A stretch of DNA of 64,000 nucleotides, taken from assembly GCA_944390045.1 (NCBI GenBank), contig CALXOO010000005.1, forward strand, positions 1-64,000, in the 5' to 3' direction. Of the stretch, positions 16,665 to 24,764 are shown one piece after another; within the stretch, counting starts at the first letter, position 1, and each line of letters starts with the position of its first letter. The notes under the pieces are model-generated. The model saw only the letters and a program-made list of their open reading frames with translations, made no database searches and was not told the origin of the DNA. The stretch comes from an uncultured Spirochaetales bacterium (GTDB taxonomy: Bacteria > Spirochaetota > Spirochaetia > Sphaerochaetales > Sphaerochaetaceae). The translations under genes were made by a program, and so were the position numbers.

Positions 16665-17393
16665 ATGGAAATAATACCGGCAATCGATCTGATAGATGGA
16701 AAGTGTGTTCGCCTTACGAAAGGCGATTACGGTACCGCCAGGACATACGCTGATGACCCGCTGGAGCAGGCAAAGGCCTTTGAGGGTGCCGGTCTGAGAC
16801 GGCTGCATCTTGTCGATCTGGACGGTGCAAGGGAAAAAAGACCGTGCAATCTGTCTGTCCTGGAAAAGTTGGCATCGCTTACCAATCTGGTAATTGATTA
16901 TGGCGGAGGGATGTACTCCCGATCTTCCCTCGAGTCAGCCTTTTCAGCTGGTGCCACTTATGTGACCTGCGGATCCATGGCAGTGAAGAATCCTGAAGAA
17001 GCATCCTCCTGCTTCGCTTCCTTCCCGGACAGAATGATCCTCGGTGCTGACTGCGTGAACGGCCGTATCGCAGTGGGTGCCTGGACAGAAGAGAGCGGGA
17101 TTGATGCAGTGGACTTCATCAGGCAATGGAGCGGACGTGGAGCCCGCTGCTGCATTTCGACTGATGTGTCGAAGGACGGAACCCTTGCCGGCCCGGGCTT
17201 CGGCCTTTATTCGCGGATACTTGAATCATGTGACATCGCGCTCATCGCCTCCGGCGGGGTGTCGGGCGTTGATGATCTTTATGCCCTGGCAGACCTCGGC
17301 ATGTATGGAGCGATTGTCGGCAAGGCGTACTACGAGGGCCGGATAGGGCTTAAGGAACTTGGGGAGGCTGCAGAGTGCTTGCGAAAAGGATAA
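16665..17393 (+). CDS. hisA: ProFAR isomerase
   Basis: The 242-residue TIM-barrel enzyme isomerises the ProFAR aminoaldose to [19 protein letters not shown] (about 3-16) contains the catalytic Asp, a second catalytic Asp lies in [14 protein letters not shown] (about 165), and phosphate-binding glycines occur in DYGGGMYS and ASGGVSG. It overlaps hisF by 19 bases. Confidence 0.96.
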   Translation: MEIIPAIDLIDGKCVRLTKGDYGTARTYADDPLEQAKAFEGAGLRRLHLVDLDGAREKRPCNLSVLEKLASLTNLVIDYGGGMYSRSSLESAFSAGATYVTCGSMAVKNPEEASSCFASFPDRMILGADCVNGRIAVGAWTEESGIDAVDFIRQWSGRGARCCISTDVSKDGTLAGPGFGLYSRILESCDIALIASGGVSGVDDLYALADLGMYGAIVGKAYYEGRIGLKELGEAAECLRKG

Positions 17394-18142
17394 TTCCGTG
17401 TCTGGACATCAAGGACGGGCGCACAGTGAAGGGTATCAACTTCCTGAACCTGAAGGATGCCGGAGATCCTGTTGAGAATGCGGTGCGCTATTGCGAGGAA
17501 GGTGCTGACGAGCTGGTCTTTCTTGACATAACTGCCACAGTGGAGCGACGTGAGCCCCTTTCTGCCCTGGTCAGGAGAATAGCCAGGAATATCAACATAC
17601 CATTCACTGTCGGCGGTGGGATCAGGACCGTTGAGGATGTCCAGTCCATTCTCACCAGTGGAGCGGACAAGGTCTCCATCAACAGTCAGGCCGTGCGCAA
17701 TCCCTCACTGATAAGCGGCTCGTCATCCCGTTTCGGCGCACAGTGCATGGTTGTTGCCATTGATGCTAGGGCCAATGCCGCTATGAAGAGCGGATACGAG
17801 GTCTGTGTGGATGGGGGCAGGACGCCGGCAGGACTGGATGTCCTTGACTGGGCTCTGGAGGTCCAGGATCTGGGAGCCGGAGAAATACTGCTGACAAGCA
17901 TGGAAGCTGACGGGACAAGAAACGGTTATGACATCGGCATAACAGCACTTCTTTCAAAGAGCCTGCATATCCCGGTGATCGCTTCCGGCGGTGCCGGCAG
18001 ACCAGAGGACTTCGCAAGAGTCTTCGGCCCTGAATGCGGTGCAGATGCTGCTCTTGCCGCAAGTGTCTTTCACTATCATGAGATAGGAATCGGGGAACTC
18101 AAAGCCTATTTACAAAGAGCCGCAATTACTGTTAGGGTATGA
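17375..18142 (+). CDS. hisF: Imidazole glycerol phosphate synthase, cyclase subunit
   Basis: The 255-residue TIM barrel closes the imidazole ring using ammonia from HisH, yielding imidazole glycerol phosphate and [19 protein letters not shown] (about 6-19) carries the catalytic Asp, FTVGGGIR (about 73) and [11 protein letters not shown] (about 205) bind phosphates. The GTG start lies within hisA, a 19-base overlap that suggests coupled translation. Confidence 0.96.
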   Translation: MLAKRIIPCLDIKDGRTVKGINFLNLKDAGDPVENAVRYCEEGADELVFLDITATVERREPLSALVRRIARNINIPFTVGGGIRTVEDVQSILTSGADKVSINSQAVRNPSLISGSSSRFGAQCMVVAIDARANAAMKSGYEVCVDGGRTPAGLDVLDWALEVQDLGAGEILLTSMEADGTRNGYDIGITALLSKSLHIPVIASGGAGRPEDFARVFGPECGADAALAASVFHYHEIGIGELKAYLQRAAITVRV

Positions 18143-18172
18143 GGCTATCCACAATAAAACACAGGATGGCTT

Positions 18173-18781
18173 ATGGCGATAGACTTTGAGAAGGGAGATG
18201 GACTGGTTCCTGCCATTGTACAAGATGCTGTTACCCACAGAGTGCTGATGCTCGGATACATGAATGCCGAGGCCTATCAGCTCACGCTTGACCGCGGACT
18301 TGTGACCTTCTGGTCACGCTCCAGGGGCAGGATCTGGACAAAGGGAGAGACAAGCGGAAACTTTCTCCAGGTGCGCGAAATCCTCACTGACTGTGACAAT
18401 GACACTCTTCTGGTCAAGGCCATTCCCTCCGGTCCGGTCTGCCATACCGGGGCTGACACCTGCTTCAACGAGGATAATGAGCCGGGTGAGATGACCAGCA
18501 CTGAATTCCTTGTATATCTTGAGGATGTCATCGCGGACAGAAGAAACAATCCCCAGGAGGGAAGCTATACCAACCATCTGTTCAGCCGTGGACTCAACAA
18601 GATAGCCCAGAAGGTCGGAGAAGAGGCAGTGGAGCTCATCATTGCCAGCAAGGATGACAATAAGGAGCTCTTCCTCGGGGAAGCTGCTGATCTGATGTAT
18701 CATTTTCTTGTGCTGCTTGCACAGAAAGACACTAGACTTGCTGAGGTCGTTGACGTGCTGAAGGGCCGCCATTCCCGCTGA
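18173..18781 (+). CDS. hisI: Bifunctional phosphoribosyl-AMP cyclohydrolase / phosphoribosyl-ATP pyrophosphatase
   Basis: The 202-residue HisIE fusion carries out steps 2 and 3 of histidine synthesis. The HisI half (to about residue 110) has [19 protein letters not shown] and the zinc-site motif CHTGADTCF; the HisE half has [24 protein letters not shown] with the acidic pyrophosphatase helices. It lies 30 bases after hisF and its stop overlaps the next ATG by one base. Confidence 0.95.
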   Translation: MAIDFEKGDGLVPAIVQDAVTHRVLMLGYMNAEAYQLTLDRGLVTFWSRSRGRIWTKGETSGNFLQVREILTDCDNDTLLVKAIPSGPVCHTGADTCFNEDNEPGEMTSTEFLVYLEDVIADRRNNPQEGSYTNHLFSRGLNKIAQKVGEEAVELIIASKDDNKELFLGEAADLMYHFLVLLAQKDTRLAEVVDVLKGRHSR

Positions 18782-19368
18782 TGCTTTCCAGTCTTGCGGA
18801 TGACGGTTCCATACAGTGGCAGACAGCGGAAGGCCTTGAGTCTTCCGGAGAAGACCTGAGTGGCCTGTCTGTCAGCGATTCTTCTTTCTCCAGCTGCACT
18901 TTTTCATCCTGCACCTTCGACTCAGCCGCCTTTTCCAGTTCTGTGTTTGAGGACTGCGACTTCTCTTCATCCTCAATGGAAGGAATTCACATCACTTCAT
19001 GCCGTTTCCTCCGCTGTTCTTTCAGGGGAACAATGCTGACCGCTGCCGCAGTGAGAGGATCATCGTTCTCTGACTGCTTCATGCAGTATTCGTCATTCAG
19101 CCAGGCCGCTGTGCAGAAAACTGTCTTTTCCGGCTGCAATCTTGTTGAGGCAGACTTTTCTGATCTGAAATGCAGGGATCTGAGTCTTGTCTCATGCAGG
19201 CTGGAGCGAGCGGCTTTCATGCGTACGAGGCTCAGGGATATCGACCTGGCCTCAAGCGACCTTACCTCACTCTTCATCAGTGACAATCTGGCAGAACTCA
19301 GGGGTGCCAGGCTTGATCTTGACCAGTGGATACAGCTGGCCGGGCTTCTTCAGATACGACTCCGCTGA
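18781..19368 (+). CDS. Pentapeptide-repeat protein
   Basis: The 195-residue protein is almost wholly built of five-residue repeats with a central Phe/Leu (for example SFSSC, TFSSC, TFDSA, DFSSS, RFLRC, NLVEA), predicting a right-handed four-sided beta helix. It is rich in Ser and Cys. The short C-terminal segment LDLDQWIQLAGLLQIRLR resembles the tail of Qnr/MfpA-like members, some of which bind DNA gyrase. No catalytic function can be read. It starts in the last base of the hisI stop, so it is the last gene of the his operon, an unusual location. Confidence 0.85.
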   Translation: MLSSLADDGSIQWQTAEGLESSGEDLSGLSVSDSSFSSCTFSSCTFDSAAFSSSVFEDCDFSSSSMEGIHITSCRFLRCSFRGTMLTAAAVRGSSFSDCFMQYSSFSQAAVQKTVFSGCNLVEADFSDLKCRDLSLVSCRLERAAFMRTRLRDIDLASSDLTSLFISDNLAELRGARLDLDQWIQLAGLLQIRLR

Positions 19369-19409
19369 CAGTGTATCAATGCTGAAGTATAGAAGATTTC
19401 TGTCGTTTT

Positions 19410-19500
19410 ATTTTTAATATATAAAATATAATGCCGTATTAGGAATTATAATTCCATAAATATATTGTAAATTGGTGGATACGGCGGTTTTGAGCCGCAG
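19410..19500. repeat. AT-rich intergenic block with nested inverted repeats
   Basis: Between the convergent pentapeptide and radC genes lies strongly AT-rich DNA. It contains a perfect 14-base palindrome GGAATTATAATTCC (19442-19455) enclosed by GCCGTAT (19433-19439) and ATACGGC (19479-19485), followed by GCGG/CCGC. No T-run follows, so a plain terminator is not obvious. Confidence 0.5.
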
Positions 19501-19533
19501 CACTGGTTACGCATCCCGCTTCCTGCTGTCCTG

Positions 19534-20223
19534 TCAGAGGATTCCGTGTTCCAGGAATGAGAAATAGCCCTTGTCCGTGAAGATCAGATGGTCGAGGACC
19601 TTTATCCCTAGTATGTCGCCAGAAGCTTTCAGTCTTTTTGTGACATTCACATCGTCGTCTGATGGATCTAGGCTGCCTGAGGGGTGATTGTGAGCTATTG
19701 CAATTGCGGTGGCCCTTCTTGCGATCGCGTCTGAGAAGACCTCGCGCGGGTGCACCAGTGTCTTGTTCACCAGCCCGACTGTCGCTACGAAAGTGTTGAG
19801 CACTTCGTGTGCACCGTTGAGCACTAGCACGACAAACTGTTCCTGTGTGCGTGTCGAGAAATGCCTGACCTCACGGTAAATGTCACCAGGACAGGAGATG
19901 GTTGTCCCGAAGCCGTATTTCCTGACACGTCTTCTTCCGAGTTCCAGTGCCGCAAGCACAAGAGAGCTCTTTGCCTTGCCAAGACCCCTGATCGAGCACA
20001 GCTGAGCAAGTGTCGGCTCCTCGTTCCGGTCAAGCAGCTCCATCAGGTCATGCGACACATCGGCCACGCGTCTGTCTCCGCTGCCGCTTGAGACCAGAAG
20101 CATTATCAGCTCCAGATCGCTGAGGCTTTCAGGTCCCTTGTGATCCAGTTTTTCCCTGGGTCTGTCACGCTCTTCCATCTCGCTTATTCTCATCCAGATC
20201 GGCCTGTTCTGTTCGTATGTCAT
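19534..20223 (-). CDS. radC: RadC-family JAB/MPN protein
   Basis: The 229-residue protein has the RadC N-terminal helix-hairpin-helix region (RDRPREKLDHKGPESLSD) and a C-terminal JAB metalloprotease-like domain with the HNHPSGSLDPSDDD motif (about residues 170-183) that binds zinc. Despite the name, a repair role is not established for the family. I favour the ATG at 20223, though one at 20193 would also preserve the domains; a longer reading frame starts at 20259. TATATG lies 5 bases before the 20223 ATG and no Shine-Dalgarno is seen. Confidence 0.92.
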   Translation of the reverse strand: MTYEQNRPIWMRISEMEERDRPREKLDHKGPESLSDLELIMLLVSSGSGDRRVADVSHDLMELLDRNEEPTLAQLCSIRGLGKAKSSLVLAALELGRRRVRKYGFGTTISCPGDIYREVRHFSTRTQEQFVVLVLNGAHEVLNTFVATVGLVNKTLVHPREVFSDAIARRATAIAIAHNHPSGSLDPSDDDVNVTKRLKASGDILGIKVLDHLIFTDKGYFSFLEHGIL

Positions 20224-20244
20224 GCACTCATATACGCGGAAAGC

Positions 20245-20273
20245 TTGGCGATTGTGCAAAAAATTCCTATTCT
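20245..20273 (+). promoter_or_regulatory. Promoter for the MerR gene
   Basis: TTGGCG (20245-20250) and TATTCT (20268-20273) are 17 bases apart. The -10 ends 8 bases before the ATG, so the mRNA would have little or no leader. Confidence 0.45.
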
Positions 20274-20281
20274 TTTTCCAG

Positions 20282-20752
20282 ATGAGTGGAAAAGGCTATA
20301 AAATCGGACAGCTTGCAAGGCTGTGCTCACTGACTGAGCGCACCATCCGGTATTACGACGAACTTGGACTGCTGAAGTCAAAGACCAGGACTGCCGGAGG
20401 TCAGCGCATCTACAGCGATGATGATATTGTCTACATAAAGCGCATCATGGAGCTGAAGGCCCTTTCCTTTTCGCTGGATGAAATCAAGTCAATCATACTG
20501 ATGGGAGAAGATGACGAGAGCGGTGAGAAACGCCGTCAGGTTCTGCTGTCCAACTACAGGACAAAGCTCGAGGCTGCAAGAAGGCGGCGTGCGGAGCTTG
20601 AGCGTGAGATAGGAGAGCTGGACTGGCACATCAGACAGCTCGAATCCTCTGGGGGAAGTTTCAAGGACTGCCCGGGAAGCCTCTGCCCCATGTGTGCCTA
20701 CAAGTCCAACTGCTCGTTCTGTCTTGACAGTGAGGACGCATCAGGGCGCTGA
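20282..20752 (+). CDS. MerR-family regulator with C-terminal cysteine cluster
   Basis: The 156-residue protein has a MerR winged helix (YKIGQLARLCSLTERTIRYYDELGLL, about residues 5-30, then GGQRIYSDDDI) and the long coiled dimerisation helix (about 78-122). The C-terminus carries six cysteines, CPGSLCPMCAYKSNCSFC plus one, which could bind a metal or Fe-S cluster. MerR proteins twist suboptimal promoters in response to metals, oxidants or drugs; the cluster favours a metal or redox signal here. I chose the ATG at 20282, where the family N-terminus begins. Its 3' end overlaps the next gene by 12 bases. Confidence 0.88.
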   Translation: MSGKGYKIGQLARLCSLTERTIRYYDELGLLKSKTRTAGGQRIYSDDDIVYIKRIMELKALSFSLDEIKSIILMGEDDESGEKRRQVLLSNYRTKLEAARRRRAELEREIGELDWHIRQLESSGGSFKDCPGSLCPMCAYKSNCSFCLDSEDASGR

Positions 20753-21601
20753 GCCCATGGCTTCAAGCACTTTCGCTGTTTCCAGGGAGAGCCTGACTGC
20801 CTCAAGCTGGAGCGGGTCCGGAAGGCGGCGTGTGAAGAACATGCACTCGTAGGCGAGGGCACCGCTGTACCCTGTCTGTGTGAACGCCTTCATCACATTC
20901 TCCCAGTCTATGGTTCCGAAGAAGGGAAGGAGGTGCTCATCCTCCCTGCCTCTGTTGTCAGCAATGTGCGTCGCGATCAGTCTGTCCCCGAGGCTATGGA
21001 TCATCTGGGGAATATCATGACCCATCAGGTGGGCGTGTCCTGTGTCGAGGCAGATCCCGATGCGGGAGTCTGAACAGTTTCCGACAATGCAAAGCAGTTC
21101 CTGTGCGCTGTTCACCTCATCCGGCCTTTCCATGTTCTCCAGCGCGAGCGAAGAGCCGGTTCCGGCAAGCAGCGGCAGGAATTTCTCAAGATATTCCACG
21201 TTCTCTCCGATTCCACCTCTGACCGGATGGATGACGATTGCGCGTACTCCAAGCCGGACTGAGTACTCTATCGCCCTTGCTATGTCAGCATCGCTCCTGT
21301 CCTTCTGCTGCGCACTCAGACTGTGGTAGTCAGGAAGCGGGTAGGGGACATGGGACTGGACGTATTCCACTCCCAGTGTCTTCCTGAAACCGTCCAGAGC
21401 GGCGATATAGGATGCATCAATGCTGCAGTCAGGATTCATCATCTCGCAGAAATTCAGATCAAGACTGGTGTATCCGCAGCGGCGGAGAACTGGGATTATC
21501 TCAGTCATTCTCCGTCTGCTGCCGTCTCTCCTGAAAGCGAGCAGGTTGGTGCTAGTCGCCGTTCTGGATATGGAATTCATCGAGGTATCCATCGATCTCA
21601 T
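20741..21601 (-). CDS. Sugar-phosphate isomerase/epimerase-like TIM barrel protein
   Basis: The 286-residue protein belongs to the xylose-isomerase-like TIM barrel (AP endonuclease 2) family. Metal-binding positions are visible in VIHPVRGG (about 127), LALENMERP (about 158), CLDTGHAHL (about 190) and THIADNRGREDEHLLPFFGTIDW (about 218). It probably isomerises or epimerises a carbohydrate taken up by the transporter encoded just upstream. The ATG at 21601 has GAGGA 6 bases before it and overlaps the binding-protein gene by 50 bases; an internal ATG at 21580 is an alternative. Confidence 0.82.
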   Translation of the reverse strand: MRSMDTSMNSISRTATSTNLLAFRRDGSRRRMTEIIPVLRRCGYTSLDLNFCEMMNPDCSIDASYIAALDGFRKTLGVEYVQSHVPYPLPDYHSLSAQQKDRSDADIARAIEYSVRLGVRAIVIHPVRGGIGENVEYLEKFLPLLAGTGSSLALENMERPDEVNSAQELLCIVGNCSDSRIGICLDTGHAHLMGHDIPQMIHSLGDRLIATHIADNRGREDEHLLPFFGTIDWENVMKAFTQTGYSGALAYECMFFTRRLPDPLQLEAVRLSLETAKVLEAMGSAP

Positions 21602-22880
21602 CAGCCATCCTCGCCACAGTCTCTTCTATATCTCCTCCATTCTCAAGCATTGAGCGGATGTTCGACTGGAAAGAGTAGTACACCTGGTATGCACTGGGAA
21701 TCCATAGTCCGACGACCTTCGGATTTGATGCCAGAAGCTGGTCACTTGCGACCTGGAACAGCGGATTTGCCTGACAGTGTGCGATGTATTCCTCCATGTT
21801 GTAGGTATCCCTGTTGACCGGAAGGTAACCTGTCGCGATATGCCACTCAAGCTGGCTCCTGGCACTGGTCAGGAATTTCATGAATGTCCATACCGCGCTT
21901 TCTGTCTCTTCCGTCTTGTGGAATGTGAAGAGGGCTCCTCCGGAAAGATTCACGCCGCCGGTCGCGTTCTCGTCCACCTTCGGCACACTGGCAACTCCGA
22001 GTTCGAAGCGGCCGTCAATTGCCTCAAGCACGCTGGTCAGGTTGCTTGTGGATGCCAGCATGGAGACAGTCCTGCCGGCTGCGAACTCAGCGCTCACTCC
22101 GCTGGTCAGGTTGTTCAGTCCACCTGTCTGGTAAAGCTCGCGCCACTTGGTCAGGAAGGCCGCCAGGGTTCCTTCCTCCCGGAATACAGTGCGTGTCGGA
22201 GTACCGTCATGTCCGTTTGACATGTCCGTGATGTAGCTGAGGCCGTTCTGCATGCCGATGAAGGAGCACAGCTCGTATGTAGTTGGCACACTTGCGATCG
22301 CATAGCGTGTGATGTTTCCGTTTCCGTCACGCTGAGTGAGCAGCGGAGCTGCCGCTATCAGGTCGTCAAGTGTCTCAGGTGCTTCCAGACCGGCTTCATC
22401 GAAGGCTGTCTTGTTGTAATAGAAGAGGAGCGTGGAAGCATTGAATGGAAGTCCTATCACCTTCCCTTTATATCTCATGCTCTCAAGCGCGTGGTCCAGA
22501 ATGAAAGAGAGATCATCGCCCTGCGCCGCAGCCAGGTCCTCCACATAGTAGATGTCAGGATTCGTGCTCATGTCCACGACACCTGTCGAGTCAAGCTGCA
22601 CAAGGTCGGGAAGCTGGCTCGTGTCTCCGGCCTGCCAGACAGCCCTTACTTTGGTGAGCGTGTCATTTGCGCTTCCCTGGTAAATGGCCTCCACCCTGAT
22701 TCCGTTCTCAGCCCCTGTCGTGGAATTGAATTCCTCGACAAGCGCATCCGCAGCCTCACCGAGAATGCCGCTGTTGCTGTGCCACCAGGTTATTGTTTTG
22801 ACATTCTGTTCACTGCTTCCTCCGGCGAACAGGAGAAATGGCGCGACAGCCAGCAGCATGATTGCCAGAACTTTCCTCAT
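21552..22880 (-). CDS. Carbohydrate ABC transporter solute-binding protein (UgpB/MalE-like)
   Basis: The 442-residue exported protein is a family 1 extracellular binding protein: ITWWHSNSGI follows the signal peptide and RYKGKVIGLPFNASTLLFYYNKTAF (about residues 130-155) is the typical hinge region. The signal peptide ends LLFAGGSSEQ; no lipobox Cys is present, a form common in spirochaetal binding proteins. It is the third gene of a minus-strand operon of two permeases, this protein and a sugar isomerase-like protein. No ATPase is encoded nearby. The substrate could be an oligosaccharide or glycerol phosphate. Confidence 0.9.
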   Translation of the reverse strand: MRKVLAIMLLAVAPFLLFAGGSSEQNVKTITWWHSNSGILGEAADALVEEFNSTTGAENGIRVEAIYQGSANDTLTKVRAVWQAGDTSQLPDLVQLDSTGVVDMSTNPDIYYVEDLAAAQGDDLSFILDHALESMRYKGKVIGLPFNASTLLFYYNKTAFDEAGLEAPETLDDLIAAAPLLTQRDGNGNITRYAIASVPTTYELCSFIGMQNGLSYITDMSNGHDGTPTRTVFREEGTLAAFLTKWRELYQTGGLNNLTSGVSAEFAAGRTVSMLASTSNLTSVLEAIDGRFELGVASVPKVDENATGGVNLSGGALFTFHKTEETESAVWTFMKFLTSARSQLEWHIATGYLPVNRDTYNMEEYIAHCQANPLFQVASDQLLASNPKVVGLWIPSAYQVYYSFQSNIRSMLENGGDIEETVARMADEIDGYLDEFHIQNGD

Positions 22881-22890
22881 CTGTAACCTC

Positions 22891-23706
22891 CTACATGAAC
22901 ATATAACCCTGCCTGAGGGCTGTCATGATCCGTTTGTGCATTATGATGAATGCGGCCAGGAAGGGTATGAAGACCACGATTATGGCCGCGAAGATCGGTC
23001 CGTAGTTGAGACTTTCAGCGTAGCCCAGCATCGTGATGCCGATCTGGACTGTCCTCATCGATGGGCTGTTTGTCACGAGCAGCGGCCAGAGGTAGCTGTT
23101 GTACATGGAAACAAAGCCCTGGAGGAAGAATGTGGAGATTACGGCTTTCGATACCGGGATGAGAATTGACAGGATGTAGCGGCCGTCTCCTGCTCCGTCC
23201 ATCATCGCACTGTCCCTGACAGAAGATGGAATGGAGAGAAAGAACTGTCTCAGCATGAGTATCTGGCTGGCGGGAAGCAGACTTGTCGAGATTATCCCGA
23301 GGTAACTGTCAAGCAGGCCCAGCCTCTGGATTGTCCTGTAGTTGCCGTCAAGCAGAAGGTCGCCAGGTATGAACAATGTCAGGATTATGATCGAAAGCAG
23401 CATCCTCGAGCCGCGGAAGCGGAAGTGGCTGAATGCGTAGGCAGCCAGGATGGAAATCACCATTCTGGCCGATGCCGACAGCAGCCCGGTCAGAAGTGAA
23501 TTGAACATATAGGTGCCGAAATGGCGGTTGCCGGCCAGTCTGAGGTAGTTCCTGAGGCTCCAGCTGGAGGGAAGGATGCGTGCGGGTGATGTGGTGAAGT
23601 CGCTTGCCGAGAAGAATGAGGCAAGAAATGCGTAGATGAACGGGAAGAGCACCAGAAGTGCCATTGCGGCCGTAATTGCGGCAAGTGCGGTCCTCCTAGT
23701 TCTCAT
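22891..23706 (-). CDS. Carbohydrate ABC transporter permease (MalG/UgpE-like)
   Basis: The 271-residue integral membrane protein has six predicted helices and the cytoplasmic EAA-type loop, here DSAMMDGAGDGRYILSILIPVSKAVIST (about residues 165-192), that contacts the ATPase. The N-terminal helix (AALVLFPFIYAFLASF type) and length match MalG/UgpE/LacG proteins. It overlaps the upstream permease by 11 bases and ends 10 bases before the binding-protein gene. Confidence 0.9.
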   Translation of the reverse strand: MRTRRTALAAITAAMALLVLFPFIYAFLASFFSASDFTTSPARILPSSWSLRNYLRLAGNRHFGTYMFNSLLTGLLSASARMVISILAAYAFSHFRFRGSRMLLSIIILTLFIPGDLLLDGNYRTIQRLGLLDSYLGIISTSLLPASQILMLRQFFLSIPSSVRDSAMMDGAGDGRYILSILIPVSKAVISTFFLQGFVSMYNSYLWPLLVTNSPSMRTVQIGITMLGYAESLNYGPIFAAIIVVFIPFLAAFIIMHKRIMTALRQGYMFM

Positions 23707-24553
23707 AGTGTATCCTCCTCCTGTCCACCAGCGAGGAACATGCGGTGATCAGCGCGGCAAGGATGAATACAGTGACGCTGATGGCGGCAGCACTGGAGTG
23801 GTTCCCGTTCCGGAATGCCTCAATGTAGTAATAATAGACTATCGTCTGCGTGCTTCTGAAAGGTCCTCCTTCAGTCATGACCATGACCGGCGCCGAGATC
23901 AGCAGCGCATCCTTGAGCGAGATGAACAGCGTGAAGAAAAGCGTCGGAGAGAGCAGAGGCAGCTTGATCCTTGTCAGCACCTGCCATTCTCCGGCCCCGT
24001 CAAGGCGGGCGGCATCCTGTACTGATCTGTCAAGATTCCTCAGTCCTGACAGCAGGAGAAGATAGTCGAGTCCGAAGTCCAGGAAGATGCCGAGGAACAC
24101 GACGGACAGCATTGCGGCCCCGGCGTCGTTCGTCCACTGCACGTCAATGCCTATCAGCCGGTTCACGATCCCGACAGAGGGGCGGAACATGTACTTGAAT
24201 ATCAGTGCGGCACTGGACATTCCCATGGCCATCGGGAGCATGAAGACTGTCTCGAAGACCCTGTTGTGCCTGTTCTCCTTCTCCGTCAGCAGCACGGCGG
24301 ACATTATGAGGATGATGTTTGACGGAACGAAGAGGATAATGAACCTGAATGTGTTCGCAAGGCTCTCCCAGTAGATGCTGTCAGTCAGGAGATTCACATA
24401 GTTCCTCAGCCCCGCAGGCGATGCGAACGAGCCGTCAAGCCTGACGTTGAAAAAGGATGAGACCACGCTCCAGATGAAAGGGGAATAGACGAAGACCAGC
24501 GACAGAAGCAGGGCAGGGAGAATATAGAGATAGGCCTTCAGGGAATTGCGCAT
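23696..24553 (-). CDS. Carbohydrate ABC transporter permease (MalF/UgpA-like)
   Basis: The 285-residue permease has six helices and the conserved loop QDAARLDGAGEWQVLTRIKLPLLSP (about residues 193-217) for ATPase contact. It pairs with the next gene. I place the start at the ATG at 24553 (MRNSLKAYLYILPALLL), the usual beginning of this family, not at the longer reading frame starting 24658. A consensus promoter lies directly upstream and would give an mRNA with only a few untranslated bases. Confidence 0.9.
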   Translation of the reverse strand: MRNSLKAYLYILPALLLSLVFVYSPFIWSVVSSFFNVRLDGSFASPAGLRNYVNLLTDSIYWESLANTFRFIILFVPSNIILIMSAVLLTEKENRHNRVFETVFMLPMAMGMSSAALIFKYMFRPSVGIVNRLIGIDVQWTNDAGAAMLSVVFLGIFLDFGLDYLLLLSGLRNLDRSVQDAARLDGAGEWQVLTRIKLPLLSPTLFFTLFISLKDALLISAPVMVMTEGGPFRSTQTIVYYYYIEAFRNGNHSSAAAISVTVFILAALITACSSLVDRRRIHYEN

Positions 24554-24563
24554 CACGTGTGAG

Positions 24564-24592
24564 AAAATAGGAGTATTGTCTTGTTTTGTCAA
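24564..24592 (-). promoter_or_regulatory. Promoter of the sugar ABC transporter operon
   Basis: On the minus strand a perfect TTGACA (24592-24587) is followed after 17 bases by TATTTT (24569-24564). The -10 ends 10 bases before the ATG, leaving a leader of about 3-4 bases and no room for a Shine-Dalgarno. Confidence 0.75.
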
Positions 24593-24764
24593 GCAATTTG
24601 TTGTATATAAACAAGATACATGACGGACAAAAAAGTTACGTAAGTTTTTTGCCGTCACTTTTGCAGATGCATTTGCCGTATATTTCCCATCTTTTCACTA
24701 TTAATCTTCCCCGATTGGGGTTAGAATTGAGCCAAAAGAAAATTCAGGAGGCAATTGCATTCTT

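Noticed and set aside
18781-19368. CRISPR-like or DNA-repeat explanation for the repetitive pentapeptide gene
   Set aside because: The repetition is at the amino-acid level with five-residue period; the DNA has no constant repeats or spacers.
19400-19500. Insertion-sequence end or attachment site
   Set aside because: No transposase or integrase, no target duplication and no tRNA are adjacent; the inverted repeats are internal and short.
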